In this document: piece after piece, positions 50,601 through 63,240 of the stretch
Numbering within the stretch: position 1 is the first letter of the stretch
How the letters are laid out: every line of letters starts with the position of its first letter
DNA from: Rhea pennata
Taxonomy: Eukaryota; Chordata; Aves; Rheiformes; Rheidae
NCBI RefSeq assembly: GCF_028389875.1
Contig: NC_084702.1
Coordinates: forward strand, 68,049,582 to 68,113,581
Direction of reading: 5' to 3'
DNA length: 64,000 nucleotides
Notes under the pieces: model-generated
Databases searched by the model: none
Seen by the model: only the letters and a program-made list of their open reading frames with translations
Told to the model about the DNA's origin: nothing
Made by a program: the position numbers and the translations under genes

Positions 50601-53582
50601 CACTCTTATAAGATGGGCCATAGAGCAGTGTAGCCAACACAGTGAAAAAAATGAATTAGCATTTTCTTTATTGAAATTGATATAAAAAGTTGATTTGTAA
50701 AAATTCAAAGACTTCTCCAGTATTTACACTGAACATAACAATGCAAGGTACCCACAACATTTGAACATATGTGGTTTTAGACAAAACAAAGATGACAACA
50801 GGCTGACTTGCCTTAAAGAGGTCTCCAGATCAGTATAGTGTGATAAAAAAGTCCTTCCTAACTGACCTTGCTTTCTTCACCATGCACAGCTGTCAATTTT
50901 TAAGAATATTTAAGAATACCACAGTAGATAGTTTCTTATTGTTTAAATAAATTCATCAAGAAAGATTTCAGGAATCCACTTTTGGGAAGACGGCTTCTTA
51001 ACAGCACTGCTAAATATTTGCCTAATGGTTTAAAAATGAAACCCCAATTGAATGTTTGGCTGCATTGTCAAACTTCGCATTTGAGAAAATAATCTATCTT
51101 GACCACAAAAAAACGATAAATATTGCTAATAAAAATAGTCTTTGGAAACTATTCAGTTGGCTTCCTTTGGGGATTTTTATCCTATATGTGAAAAACGTAT
51201 GAGCATGCAAAAGAAATGTTCTTTGCATCTCTTCATAAATTATCTAACCTATCCCATCCTAACCTAGTGAATTTATGGTTTTCCTCTTTTTTACTATCAT
51301 AAATATGGCTTTTGTAAGCCAAAAAAATACCCTCTTGCCTCTTTCAAAAAAAGATCTAATCATCCTCAGAATTACCCAGCTGTCAAAGGTTCCTCTGCCT
51401 TCTCAGAAAAGAACCAAATCTGAGCAATTGTTTTTCCATAGAATTCCATTAAAAACGTACACTTAAAAGATATAACCACAATACAACACCACTATAAGTC
51501 CACAGATCTCTGTGAACTCATATATGTAAGCACAGTATTTCCAAAATCATCAGTTTCATCATTTAAAAACAGCCTTTTGTCTATTTACAATAAATAAGCA
51601 GCAGCACAAGAAAATACAAAGTAGCTGCAAAGATGTCTCCATAATGCAACTGCCTGAAGTTACTCCAACCATAATTCAGTATACTTTCTCATGTTCCTCC
51701 ACTCTTCAGTTTTCCCAAAGTTTTAAGATCATTTTAGTAATCCTAAAATTGGAGTGAATTGGAGTAAAAAAATGGAGTGAAACCTGAGCAAAAATAAATG
51801 GAAATTCACATTAAGCTAATCTTTCGGGTTCAATAACACTTGAACCAAAACTATTGTAGTTTTCAATGAGTTGTCAAAGGTAGCTGTGTAATAAATTAAT
51901 GCACATTCTTGTTGAAAAAGTAACTAAAACATATGTATATTCCAACATGAAAAATGCACTTTTCTAGGAACTGAACAGTCATGTTCACTTTTACTAAAAT
52001 ATTTCTGGCAAGATACAGACAGTGTGTAGGCCTGGTTGGTATTGGGAACTATTGTGTCTACATTATTTAATTTTTCCCATAAAAACACACTGCATACCAT
52101 TTCACCATATTTCCACTGCATATTAATTAAAAGAACACTGATTTTAAAAATGCGCATGTGGTTTTATTTTTTGGTTGGAAAGGAGAAGGAGGAAACATGT
52201 CACAGTTAAAAGAGAAAAACTGTTATTTTGCAACACGAAATATTTCAGTGACTGAACAAGCATTCTTAACTCAGAGCCTAAGTGGTTTATAAATAATGCT
52301 GTGTAAGGCTGCTGCTATTAGATCAGCATACTTACTATTGAATTTCAAGGGCCATACTCATCTAAAAAAAGAAAAGCACCTAGAAAACAAAAAAATCCAT
52401 CATCTTTCAGCAAAGTAAACTGTTAGGAGAAGGGGTTGTTTTTGAGAAGCTAAAAGACACTTTTTCTCTGCTTCTTTTACAGGTCAGTGGGGAATAGTGG
52501 GGTGGGGAGGGTTTAACCAGAGGTATGTTGGCTCCAATCTGCAATATTCAGAATTGCTAAGTACCATTAATCACCCTTAACTCAGTATTTTACCTGACAA
52601 ACTCAGAAACTTCAGGGTTAACTATCTATGAATAAAAAGTAAAAGAAAGAATCCAGTTGAGCCGTATGGTTGTTAAAAGAAAAAAAGGGGGGAAGAAAAG
52701 CAAAAAGCAACTCAAGCAATTTTTACTTTCTTTTCAAGCATTCTTCCTGACAGTTTCACAACCATTTCTTTGATGTTGCTTGTATTCTTACATTAATTTT
52801 AGATAACTCACTAGCTAAATAAGCAAACCTTAAAAACTATACATTTATAAACAAAAAATTGAAACATTGAAAATTTTTCAAAAATTATCTTCTGAAAGTA
52901 GTTTTTCCTAACTGAACAGTGTTACACAGGGAAAAATTATGAATTCCTATTAATCTTCTTAGTATTTCTGAATCCCAAATCACAAATAAGTTTTCTGACT
53001 TCACAAATAAAATATTAATCACTCAAGTGTTTCTGTATGTAGAACACATAGTGGAGAAAGTTCTTTTGACAAAATGTGGTTTTGTCAAAAGCATTTAGCT
53101 CAGAAAGAATACGCTGTCTTAAGTAACTCTGACAGTTCCAAGTTTTGTAGTAGTATCAACTTCAACCTAGCAAAACTTTAATCCTGAAAGATTTTAAGGC
53201 ACCTTGTAAAATAAGCAGCTTTAAAGCCAAGATTTCACTGCTTCTCCAAGATGATGATCTGTTGTACCACAATTTGATTTCTGATACTCAGTATGGGAAT
53301 GACTTGAAAATAAGTGTACGCAACAGTGTATTTTTATATCTACGTTGCCAAATGCTCTGTCACACAAAGCTTCCCAGCTAGCTTACAGACCAGCAATCAA
53401 GTACTTAAGCATTAGGTGGAGTGAAAAAACCTTTCAGAAAAATGCAGCCTGCTGTTTTACAGTAGCATTCATGCATATTTGAATCATGGGTGACTTTTTA
53501 TAGTAGTTTTGCTTTATAATAGATGTTAAAAACAGATTATTGTTTGAATACATTACAGTAGATGATTCTTTTGTTCAGAATA

Positions 53583-53688
53583 GCATGCTTAATGCTAAGG
53601 TCGTGGGTTCAATCCCCGTAAGGGGCTACGCTGAGTGTTGGACTAGATGACCTCCAGAGGTCCCTTCCAACCTTACCATTCTATGATT
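53583..53688 (+). mobile_element. tRNA-Ile-like/CR1 composite SINE, 5'-truncated (TguSINE1-like)
   Basis: The left half reads atgctaaggtcgtgggttca, then atccccgtaaggggcta. It matches the 3' half of tRNA-Ile, with the RNA polymerase III B box ggttcaatcc at 53606-53615. The right half (about 53633-53688) is a CR1 3' tail: 'gttggactagatgacctcca', 'gaggtcccttccaacc', 'attctatgatt'. A tRNA-Ile-like head on a CR1 tail is the structure of the passerine SINE family I know as TguSINE1. The A box and tRNA 5' half are missing, so it could not be transcribed from its own promoter. Confidence 0.8.
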
Positions 53689-53816
53689 AAATCAGCTGAA
53701 CTCTTGTTTCATTTCATATAAATAATCTGACTATTAAAACCATGGTAATGCAAAAATGTCCTGGTCAACATCCAAGACCCCCCTCAAACAGGCTGCAGAA
53801 TCTCCATCCCCCTGCC

Positions 53817-53854
53817 CCTTTTCTTTCTTTCTTTTTTTTTTTTTTTTTTTTTTT
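53817..53854 (+). repeat. Pyrimidine/poly-T tract
   Basis: CTTTTCTTTCTTT leads into an uninterrupted run of about 23 T. Open frames across it, with Phe or Lys runs, are artefacts of the tract. Confidence 0.93.
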
Positions 53855-54279
53855 GTCTCTGTGGAGTACAGAACTCTTACAGAATTTTTCCTTCTGCCAT
53901 TAGCCTTCTCCTCTACCGTTAAAGTTGCTTCAAAATTTTCTTTTCTATTCTCTTCCTGCTTCCATTTCTTTCGTGACACTCTAGCACATCTCCTAACTCC
54001 AATTCTCTTCCATCATTAGCATACCAAGAATTCTTCTCCATCCAACAAAAGGAATGATTGCTCTGTTTTTCATCCTAGCTTTCCAGTTTCATTTCAGTAC
54101 AATATTTCACACTCATACCTGGCAATTACAGCCTTCTTCTCTATCAGCAGTGGCATCTTCAGAGGAGAGGGAGATCTGTGAATTGTTGTTTGTGAATAAG
54201 AGTACTATATCATATGTCAAAAACCTCACTTGCATAAGCCTTTTTTTTTAAAAAAAACAAATAGCTGTCTCTTTCCCCA

Positions 54280-55110
54280 TAGCTTTCTTTTACCCAGTCC
54301 TGCATTCTTACCCATCTTCCTCTTTCCCTGTCACCCCAAATCCTCCTTTTGTTCTATCCTCATTCCTTTTCAAACCAACTTAATTTCTTCCAGAGTCTCA
54401 ACAGATTTATTCCTGACAAATGCTACCCCATCCTCAATCTCATCAGCCTTTGAAAAAAGTGCATACTCTCTGTTCCCTATTCTCCGCTGGTTTTTGAGAT
54501 GCAGTGCTTCCCAGACATCTTCTACATGTTGGCTCCCTTATTTACTGTTTCCGCTGGTTCATGACTCTCTCCCTCTCTTCCCCTGTTTCACTGACTATTC
54601 AACATTACTTGGTCCCTGAATTTCTCTCTCTGCAATGTATTAAACAAACCTTATCCACAACCATGATTACTGATACTTTCACGCCATTAAACTACCTTCC
54701 AATGAAAAGTTCATCATTCTCTATCTAATCAACATCTTAGTTCATCTTGACATCACTTTGTTAATGTTTAATTAGCAACTTAAGTTCAATATGCTGAAAG
54801 TCATTCCTGATTTTTTCCTCTATCTACCATACCTGTCCTAAGTTTCCCTGGAAGATCTAACCTTTATTAATCACCTGCCACCCAAAAAAGAAAAAAGAAA
54901 AAAGAAAAGACGACCAAAAAAACCCCAAACCATCATATCATAATCATATCATACAGCATTATCTCCTTTTGATCACATATTATAAAATACACTACAATAA
55001 ATCCAAGCAGCAACCTGTTGCCAATATTCTTATTCAGCTTGTCCACCTTCTTTGCATCCTTCTGCTCCAGTGCCTTAATGGATCTTTACTTTTAGAGTTG
55101 ACTGCCACTT
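54280..55110 (+). mobile_element. Possible L2-like LINE fossil
   Basis: This is a pyrimidine-rich sense strand with few purine runs and partly open frames (54230-54619 gives 129 codons), with phrases resembling the L2/CR1-L3 coding strand ('LFPCFTDYSTLLGP', 'tcattcctgattttttcctc'). I could not find a firm reverse transcriptase motif. The resemblance is by texture and short matches only, so it is clearly weaker than the fossil at 8400-8640. Confidence 0.3.
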
Positions 55111-57658
55111 AACTTCATCTTACTTAACAGCTCTGCTACACCAATGAGTTAAGTATATATTCTGCCAATGTTAATAATTTCAGATCACTTGCTTAATCCT
55201 CAAGCACATCTCATATGAAGAAAAACAAAGTCTAAACCAACATCACCATTCCCTTTTCTGTAGTATATACTGACATACAGTCCACTGTTATTCAAAAAAA
55301 GGAGCCAAGTTGCACTCTTTTGTGTTTTCAGTGCCATTTCTTCACTAACTTGACCCCAAATGACTCACTTTCTGACTTAACCTTTCTGACTTGCTTTCCT
55401 AAGGAGAGTAATCTAAACTGAAGTTCATGTTTTATATGTACAGATACACAGCAGCAGACACTAGCTGAATTTTTCCTGCCTGTCTGGCAGTCTTTACCTC
55501 AATGCAACATCAAAGCAACGGCAGTGAGCTGCTTAGAGCACAGCATTCCTGTATTCATACAGCCCTGTCAACTCCCACCCCATTTAGCACCACACTTCCA
55601 CACACACGAAAAACCAAAATCGACCAGGCTTTTGCATCTTTTATCAAATAACAAGCCACTGGCAATGCACCTTTTTTCTGTCTAAAACAAGTTCCCCTGC
55701 TTGCTCAGAGCTTCTGAAAAATCATTCAGGCTCCTGAAGGTGGTCTTGAATACAAGCCAGTCCTCCCATTACAAGGGCAGGAACACATGCACGTGTCCTA
55801 GCTGTGGTTTTGCAAGCCCTGGTGAAGCTCTGCCTCTCTGAAGATCACAGCCGCAAACTCTGGTGACCTCAACAAGATAAGCTTTGTTTGTAGGTCTTGA
55901 GCTCAATCTGCTCTCCAAATGAGAGCACAGAGCTGCATGCTGGTGCGGACAACAGAACAGGTTAGGAAGGTAGGATACAATGCAAGGAGCTCTTGAAAGT
56001 GTCTATATGAAAGTGTCTTATATTATAATAAACATAGCCCACAAATATAAATTGAATCAGATTCTTTCAGTATATTTTACCCTTTACAAGTGAACTAACA
56101 CAGTACTTAATTTGGTCATCCCATCTCAAGCTTAGTACAATGGATGACAAAAATTTAAATATAACTGAACACAGGTAACTGCTTTGAGCAAAAAACAGTC
56201 ACAAGTCCAGTTTGGAAGTGATAAATACACACGGAAAAAAGGTTAAACAGCAACCATAAAGGCTGTTAAAAAAACAAAAAACAACAAAAAAATACCTTTT
56301 ACACTGCTTAATGAGAGTGAAAATTATGAGTTATCTAAGAGTATCCTGCTTAAATGATCAGAGATTAGAAAGACTATACAAATTCATAAACTTTATTACA
56401 CTAGATTTTCATTAGGAATTTGTGCGCACACATCTACACACAGACACACACTCAAATATATATTTACACATAACGTGTGAAATATATAGGTAGTCATTTC
56501 CAACTCCAAATCTAGTTCTCTATCTCACGAGAAATTTAGAACTTGGTTCAAGGAAGACAGCTGTTCCTTGGATGTATCTGGTTTCAGTCTGTGTAGTATC
56601 ACTGCAGTCATACATTAAATAAAACACAGCTGGACAATGCTCCACCTATTTCACCGCCCTTTCTGCTAACTGTTTAGCACTAACATCTGTTGAAAACAAA
56701 CTTTATGAAATAGGGACATCATGAGGAAAAAAAAAAACAACTTTGCTTTAAAATATTTCACACAAGTTTTACTTATCTGAAAAGAAAGCTTCAGGTATAT
56801 TCAGTTAATTTTTAATTATGAGTTTTAAATCTAGAATTCAAAGCAACTTGCTCAATCAAGGCTGTCTTGGCAAAAATATACTGTAAACAGGAATACTTTT
56901 CATTCTGTATGCTTGTTGTTTTCTTTTATATACTCCTGTAACTGCTGCCAAGAGATGGTGTAGTTGTACAGTTTACCTTTTCCTCTATAATAATAGTTTG
57001 TTCTTTTTGTGAACCATGTGATTATTTCTAGAGGATAAAGTTACATACAAAAGCTATGTTTCATTATAATTTGTCTTCATTCTTCGAGCTTCTCAATCTC
57101 TGGCTGAGAATGGGGAACATATTTGTATTAAAAATACGCATATATTTTCTTACTGTCATAAAACTCAGTACCTTTCAAAATAAATCTTACTTATTCTATT
57201 GAACTTAAAAAAAAAAAAACTTTAAAAACACATCTGCCTGTTTTTCTTTCACAATTTTAACTTATCTAAATTACAGTTATGAAAAGGTTACACACAAGCA
57301 CTACAGAACATTAAACTATGGGTTTTCTAGGCCAGTATCCAGTTTTTGATAATGGCCAGCAACACGGTAATACATAAAAGTCCCACAACTGTAAAACACA
57401 GAAGAATATTTTATTCATCTTCTATATTAGTTCTCCGAAAAAGAAATTACTCTATTTTTTTCTACACTAACACAGATTAAAAAAAAGAGTGGGAAAAATT
57501 AAAAAATAAAAGAAATTTCACTCATTATAATAAGTAAGAATCAGAAGAGAAACATAAAATATGTTTTAGAAGTTAAAAAAAATCCAAATCAGGATTTTAG
57601 TTTTGAGATTTCTACGCAAAATTATCCAAGTATTCTGTCAAAAAAGGACATTTCACTT

Positions 57659-57676
57659 AAAAAAAAAAAAAAAAAA
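57659..57676 (+). repeat. Poly-A run
   Basis: An uninterrupted run of about 18 A, with no recognisable retroposed body beside it. Confidence 0.92.
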
Positions 57677-60600
57677 TCTTTAAGTTCCTTGCCTATTAAA
57701 AACCAACAAAACCTAGCCAGCTTTCAGTACAGCATGTATATTTTTTAAATTTATTTCACGTTATTCTTTACTAACACCCCAAACTAGAGTTTTCTAAAAG
57801 ATACAAACTGATGAGAAAAGTGAAGCCTGCAAGAGTTGCACCCAAATATGAAGCCAGAAGGTGATGAAGGGCCTATAAATTAACCCAAGACATAAAGCAA
57901 ACATCTGTGGAAAGGAAGTACCACTCTTCATGATGAGTAATCAGTAATTTCCTACTTTTTTCGTGTGCTTAAATAAATTCTTCCTATCAAGCTGTAACAG
58001 CTTTCACTCCTCAATTATTCTAAAATATGCGACTTTGGGACTTTTCTGATGAAACAAACTTAACGATTAAGAGTTGCACAGAAATGTACTTTTCATTGCT
58101 TTTATGAAATTCACAGTACAAACCTCTTGTTCATCTCCTCATCAGCGTCAAGAAATAGTGGCATACTACAAACTACGATGAGAAAAATCTGAGCCCTAAA
58201 TCAGCTTCCTAATACACATGCCAAGTACAAAATTCTTTTCTTAATTTACAAATCTTAGCAGGCTGTGAACCAATAATGTGTTCAGCTTGTCTGAGCAGTG
58301 CATATACTAGAGAATCTGAAAGCCATTTTTCTGGTAAACCAGACCATTCTTCAACTCTCATCTTTTTCGAACTACATGTGACACCTGTACTTGTAACGTT
58401 CTGCCTTCATGTCAACACTTCTATTATTACTCAGAAAGTTGTAAAATAAATATCTAAAAATTTTTAATCTAAAATAACAGCAGCCAGAGAACGTTGCATC
58501 CATTTTTGTTTAATGACTATTATTCATGTTACATTACTATTAATAAAAAATATTAATAAAGCTAATCATATAACTATAATGTTTATTCTTTTCTTCTAAA
58601 TTTGTCTTTTTTATTTTATCTTCATAAGCTCTAATAAGCACAAGCTTAATTCCTTCAAGTAGTAAATCAAAGACAGATATGTATCATCATGGGATAAGTC
58701 TGCCTCCTTTAACCATACATGAATCCAAAGTAAAATCCTTTATGCTGTTTTCATCAGGGTATGACAGACTTAAGATTTAGAATTGCCTTTCATCACTATA
58801 TTAGATAGTGCAAACATTTAGATAGTTCCTAACTATAAACTGTTTATTACATAAGAGAGAAATGCACTTAGAAATACAGCAGGGCACATTTTATCTCAGC
58901 TTATGATTGTCAGATTCTTTACTTCTACTAGTTTCAGGGTACAGATAGTGATGGACTGGCTAAACCAGACATATACAAAAAGGAATAATATATGAATCTG
59001 TTAATATTTGCTGCTGGCAAGGTTGTGTGTGATTTCCAGTTTCTGGAGCAGAGGTCTGGCACAAACACATATGGAAAGAAAGGGTAGGATATTATGGATA
59101 TGGAAAACTTACCTTAAGTTTGAAAGGGAAATATAGTGTATTTGGATATCTTTCATCTTGTATTTACACAAGAAATTTCCAGATGTAGCCAGACTGCCCT
59201 CTTCAAAGCAAAGTATGTTACATGCTTGGGGGAAATCGCAAGATTTGCCTGCTGTTTACTTGCAGTAGTGATATTCAGCAAACTTTAATAGAGATAATTT
59301 ATCACTGAAAACTTTTTAATGCCATCAAGATGTCAATATAAAGCTAAAACTCCATATAAGTAAAACCAAAACAAAATATTCAAATAGGCAAGTGAATGTT
59401 TTCCGGCCCAAGTGAGGAAGAAAATCTAGCCAGTGTGAAAGGAGAGAAATATTGTGATGTTGCGAACCATTAGATGCCAAAGCCACATTATGATCTACAG
59501 TAGAAAACTGTAGCTGAGTAGGCATAAGCAAAATAATAAACATTCTTAGTAGACTGATACTGGATATACATTTCACAATTTAGTACCGAGAGCTGTGTCT
59601 TGCATGCCTTAGCATATGCAAAAAGCACTCTGCAACTCTGCAGAGATTCAAGTCTCCTCTTCCCAACCCACAGGTATAAATCCCTCCTAAAAGGACTTTC
59701 CAGTTAATGAAGAAAATATTTACAGCAAGTCTCAGATCTTACTACTAGTTTTTCATTACTGTCTGGCACCATCAGCTGTAAAATCCATTAAGGACAGCAA
59801 AATAAAGTTTACAAAAAAAAATTCCAAATAAGATCTGGGCTCAGATTCCCAGCCTAAAGCAAAACGATCACCTGAGTTAGGCCAAAAAAAAAATTATCTT
59901 ACGTGATCTTTCTGTATTATCTAATTCTATGTTGTTGGTTGTACAGGATTTCTTCAAAATGGATCCACTGTTTGTAAAACTTTTCACCTCTGAAAACGCT
60001 GCCTTAAAAACTTCTCTGCAGTTATACTGTGCAATACAAAACTAAAGCTTACAAAAAGCCTTTCAAAGCAAACAATAGCTAAATATAGAAGGGTATTTAT
60101 CTTACATCTATAAATCATGTAATTATTTGGAAAATACTTTTAACATGAGTATTAGTAATTAAAAAGGTACAAAGTTTAGATCTGCTTAACTTCAGAACAT
60201 ACTGCGACATCCCACTTTTCTTCCCTTTGCATTTTGAGGACAGGGTGGCTTAAGGGCATGTGGAAAACTGGTTATTGGGATTACTGCTTGCTCACATCAC
60301 TTCTGGGGACATTCATGTGGGCAGTCTATTTGTATAGTGTAGGATTTCATTATTAGTGTGCATTTTAAGTTCTGTAAAATCACTTTAGCTTTAGCTAAGT
60401 AATTTAAAATTGATCAAAATACGTAAAATATTGTAGCAATTTAAAACCAAAGTAGGAGCTTAAAACTTGGAAATGGAAACCACTAGCAAAGCAATAGTTC
60501 AGCAATACTGTAGTAGATGATTGCTTTTGAGAATGAAATAGTTGATGAAATAGATTAAAGAGGAGCTGATTACACCATGAAGTCTTTTATGAAATAAAAA

Positions 60601-62337
60601 ATAGAAAATACAAATTAATCACTACCTATCAATCTTTCCCCAGCACTGAATCAATTTATGTTTAATGAGAAGAAAACTATGTTGAAAATCATAAAACATT
60701 ACAAATTTCCTGTTCAGATTTATGCCATATAAAAGATAAACCTATTACTGATATATCTGTCAAAGCTAATTCTTTACTACTTACAGTGTAGCTACAGACA
60801 CCTAGCAGTCTATAAAAAATTAACAAGGCAAATAAAGTCTATAAACCCTTTAAATAGACCCAGGTTTGGAGTTGGAAGAAAACAAACAACCTTTTGGACT
60901 TACAGGCTGTTCTTCTTGTTCTTGAAGGGATATAAAAGATATCATCACTCCTTACAAGTTTTGCCTCCCCAATATCCTCACTGAAATAACTGTATCATGA
61001 CTACAAAATATTTCCATAAAATACATGAAGTGTGAAACTGAGAAACAGGATTCAGCACATCATCCTCAAAGAAGCTGTTCAGGTACTCCAGGGCTGAATG
61101 CACCCAGAAAAAGCTGAAGGAGAAATTCTCCTCCATCATGTAACAGGTAGCTTCATCACATAGTTCAAAAGACTAAGAAAGAGTAACAAAGGTTATTCTT
61201 TCTCACCCTTGTAAATCCTAATGGTAATCAATGAAGATCTTGATCTCTTCCCAGTTAGTGTGAAAAATGAGTTTTCTGTGCTCATGAGTTGAAATGAATT
61301 TCAATCAAATCAAAGTCACAATACATTGTTAATCTGCCCATCAAGTACACTGATAGCCTTTGCAAAAGAGACTTCAGTCTTTCAGCATCTCCTAAAAGAG
61401 GTATTCCCATTTCTAGATGGAAAAAAATGGTGCACACAGAGATTTAATGATTAAAACACACACATAGTTCTTGATACTAAAGACTGGCCTTATGGATCAG
61501 CTTGCTCAGCAGTGCGTAGTACTATTGGTACTGCAAATATTTCTGAATGGGTAAGCATAAGCTAGGTCAGCAATCTGAGTATATCTGAATTGCAGGTAAA
61601 TCTAGTGGTTTTACTGCACTCTCCTGTGAATCAGTAATTTTCAAGGTCCTGTCTTATTTATGACCAACCCTCTCCAACTCTCCACATTTGCCAGACACTC
61701 TTCTTCATTTCTCAGAATATTTAAATTAGAAATGTTCTAAAATGCTATACTATGATTGACTATTTCACACTATTGTTTCCACTATTCACTGGAAGTCTGA
61801 AGGAAGTTATTTTTTATGCCCTTTGAAGCTGTTATTTTAAGCCAAGCTGACAGCGTTCATAATATTTCAAACAGGCTGACAGATAGTTCTGCTAATGTGC
61901 ACTGTAAATGCACATGTACGTGAACCTTAAAGAAAAAACATGCACTGACAAAATAACATACATGAGAAAATAATACAGATTTATGACAAAATGAAAAAAC
62001 CTCTGAGGCAGGTGATTATAATGGATCATGATCATACTGAGGAAGTTTGGAGAAAGCTAGGCAGAGCTGGAATGCATTTGGCTAATTTCAGCGTTAGCAA
62101 GTTACCGATGGCAGTTTCATGGAGACAAAAAAAAATAAATAAAATAAAGGGTGTACAAGGGTGTTCTTCCAAAAATGTTTTTACTCTCACTACATACAGC
62201 TGGGAGACTTGGAATTGTACCAAAAAAACACTGGAAGCAGAAAACTGAATGAAATATTCACAGTGTGTGTGACTAGTCAGAATGAAAGAAGGGAAATTGT
62301 TCACACACCAAAATCATTTGCCAGACAACACTAAAAT

Positions 62338-62361
62338 AAAAAAAAAAAAAAAAAAAAAAAA
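62338..62361 (+). repeat. Poly-A run
   Basis: About 24 A in a row after ctaaaat. No processed pseudogene or SINE body was recognised upstream. Confidence 0.93.
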
Positions 62362-62549
62362 GGCAAATGCCTAAAGAGCTCTACGGGTCTTGGAATAAAC
62401 AGTTAATTCATGATCCTAACTTACAACAAAAAGTTACTTTGATCGCAAATGAGAAAAAGACAAATGATAAAATATGAGCTAGAAAGGAGCCTCTTAAAAG
62501 AAAAAAAAAAGAATTATTCAACAGCACTATTCTGGACAAATTCCTACAC

Positions 62550-63240
62550 TATTGAGCAGTGAACACAAAGTGCTGCCAGGGCAGAGAGGGGCCTGCCAAC
62601 ATCGAGGTTTACAAACAGCGACTACAGTCCGAATCCTGCTCGCTAGCGTGAGTCAGTGTATCATGAAAACACTCTGTTCACACTGCCAATATCTCTCTGT
62701 ATTAAAAAACCCCACGATGCTCCTGCACAGCAGATCAGTTTTTTATAGTTGCCCTTTGATGGACTTAAATCAGCAGGATTCTTGTGGTCAGGTGTGAAGC
62801 CCTCAAGCCATGCCTGGAGCAGAGGATAATAAACTTACAATCAGCAGTCAGAAACCATGGCCACAGTGGCAAGGGAAAACTCCTGGGAGCTTTGTCAGGA
62901 AGCTTCTGCCACCTTGTACAGAGGTATGGACTTCATGAACTGCCAGGGGAAAACAGTGGCTTCCTGCCAGCACTGCAGCAGTGCGCCTGTCTCGAAGGAG
63001 GTCAGGGAACTGAGAGCCCGTTTTGCTCAAGAAAAGAGCATTATTAGACTCTCCTCCTTTCCAGGGATAACCACTGGGTACTGCTGGTGTCATGGCACCT
63101 CTCCTTCGCAAAAGCAAGGACTTTATGCTTTCACTGTGGCAAGCAGAGAAACTTCCCTCTCTCTGAAGCCGGCTCTGATGTTGGAAGAGTTTTGACTCTT
63201 GTCTGCATCTTGAGGAATAAGAGAATAAGACTAGAGTAGG
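62550..63240. other. Unclassified GC-elevated block with a 112-codon open frame
   Basis: The plus strand 62857-63195 is open for 112 codons and includes SCQHCSSAPVSKEVREL, a Cys-x2-Cys followed by a charged helix-like stretch. That arrangement vaguely recalls the ORF1 proteins of avian CR1 elements, but I see no diagnostic motif. The minus strand is also open (63117-62848). The block ends in ordinary AT-rich DNA. It is probably an old mobile element fragment or chance; I do not call a gene. Confidence 0.25.

Noticed and set aside
53583..53628. A functional tRNA-Ile gene
   Set aside because: Only the 3' half is present and it is fused to a CR1 tail, so it is a SINE head.
53756..54019. Phe-rich plus-strand and Lys-rich minus-strand frames
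   Set aside because: Both are created by the poly-T tract at 53817-53854.
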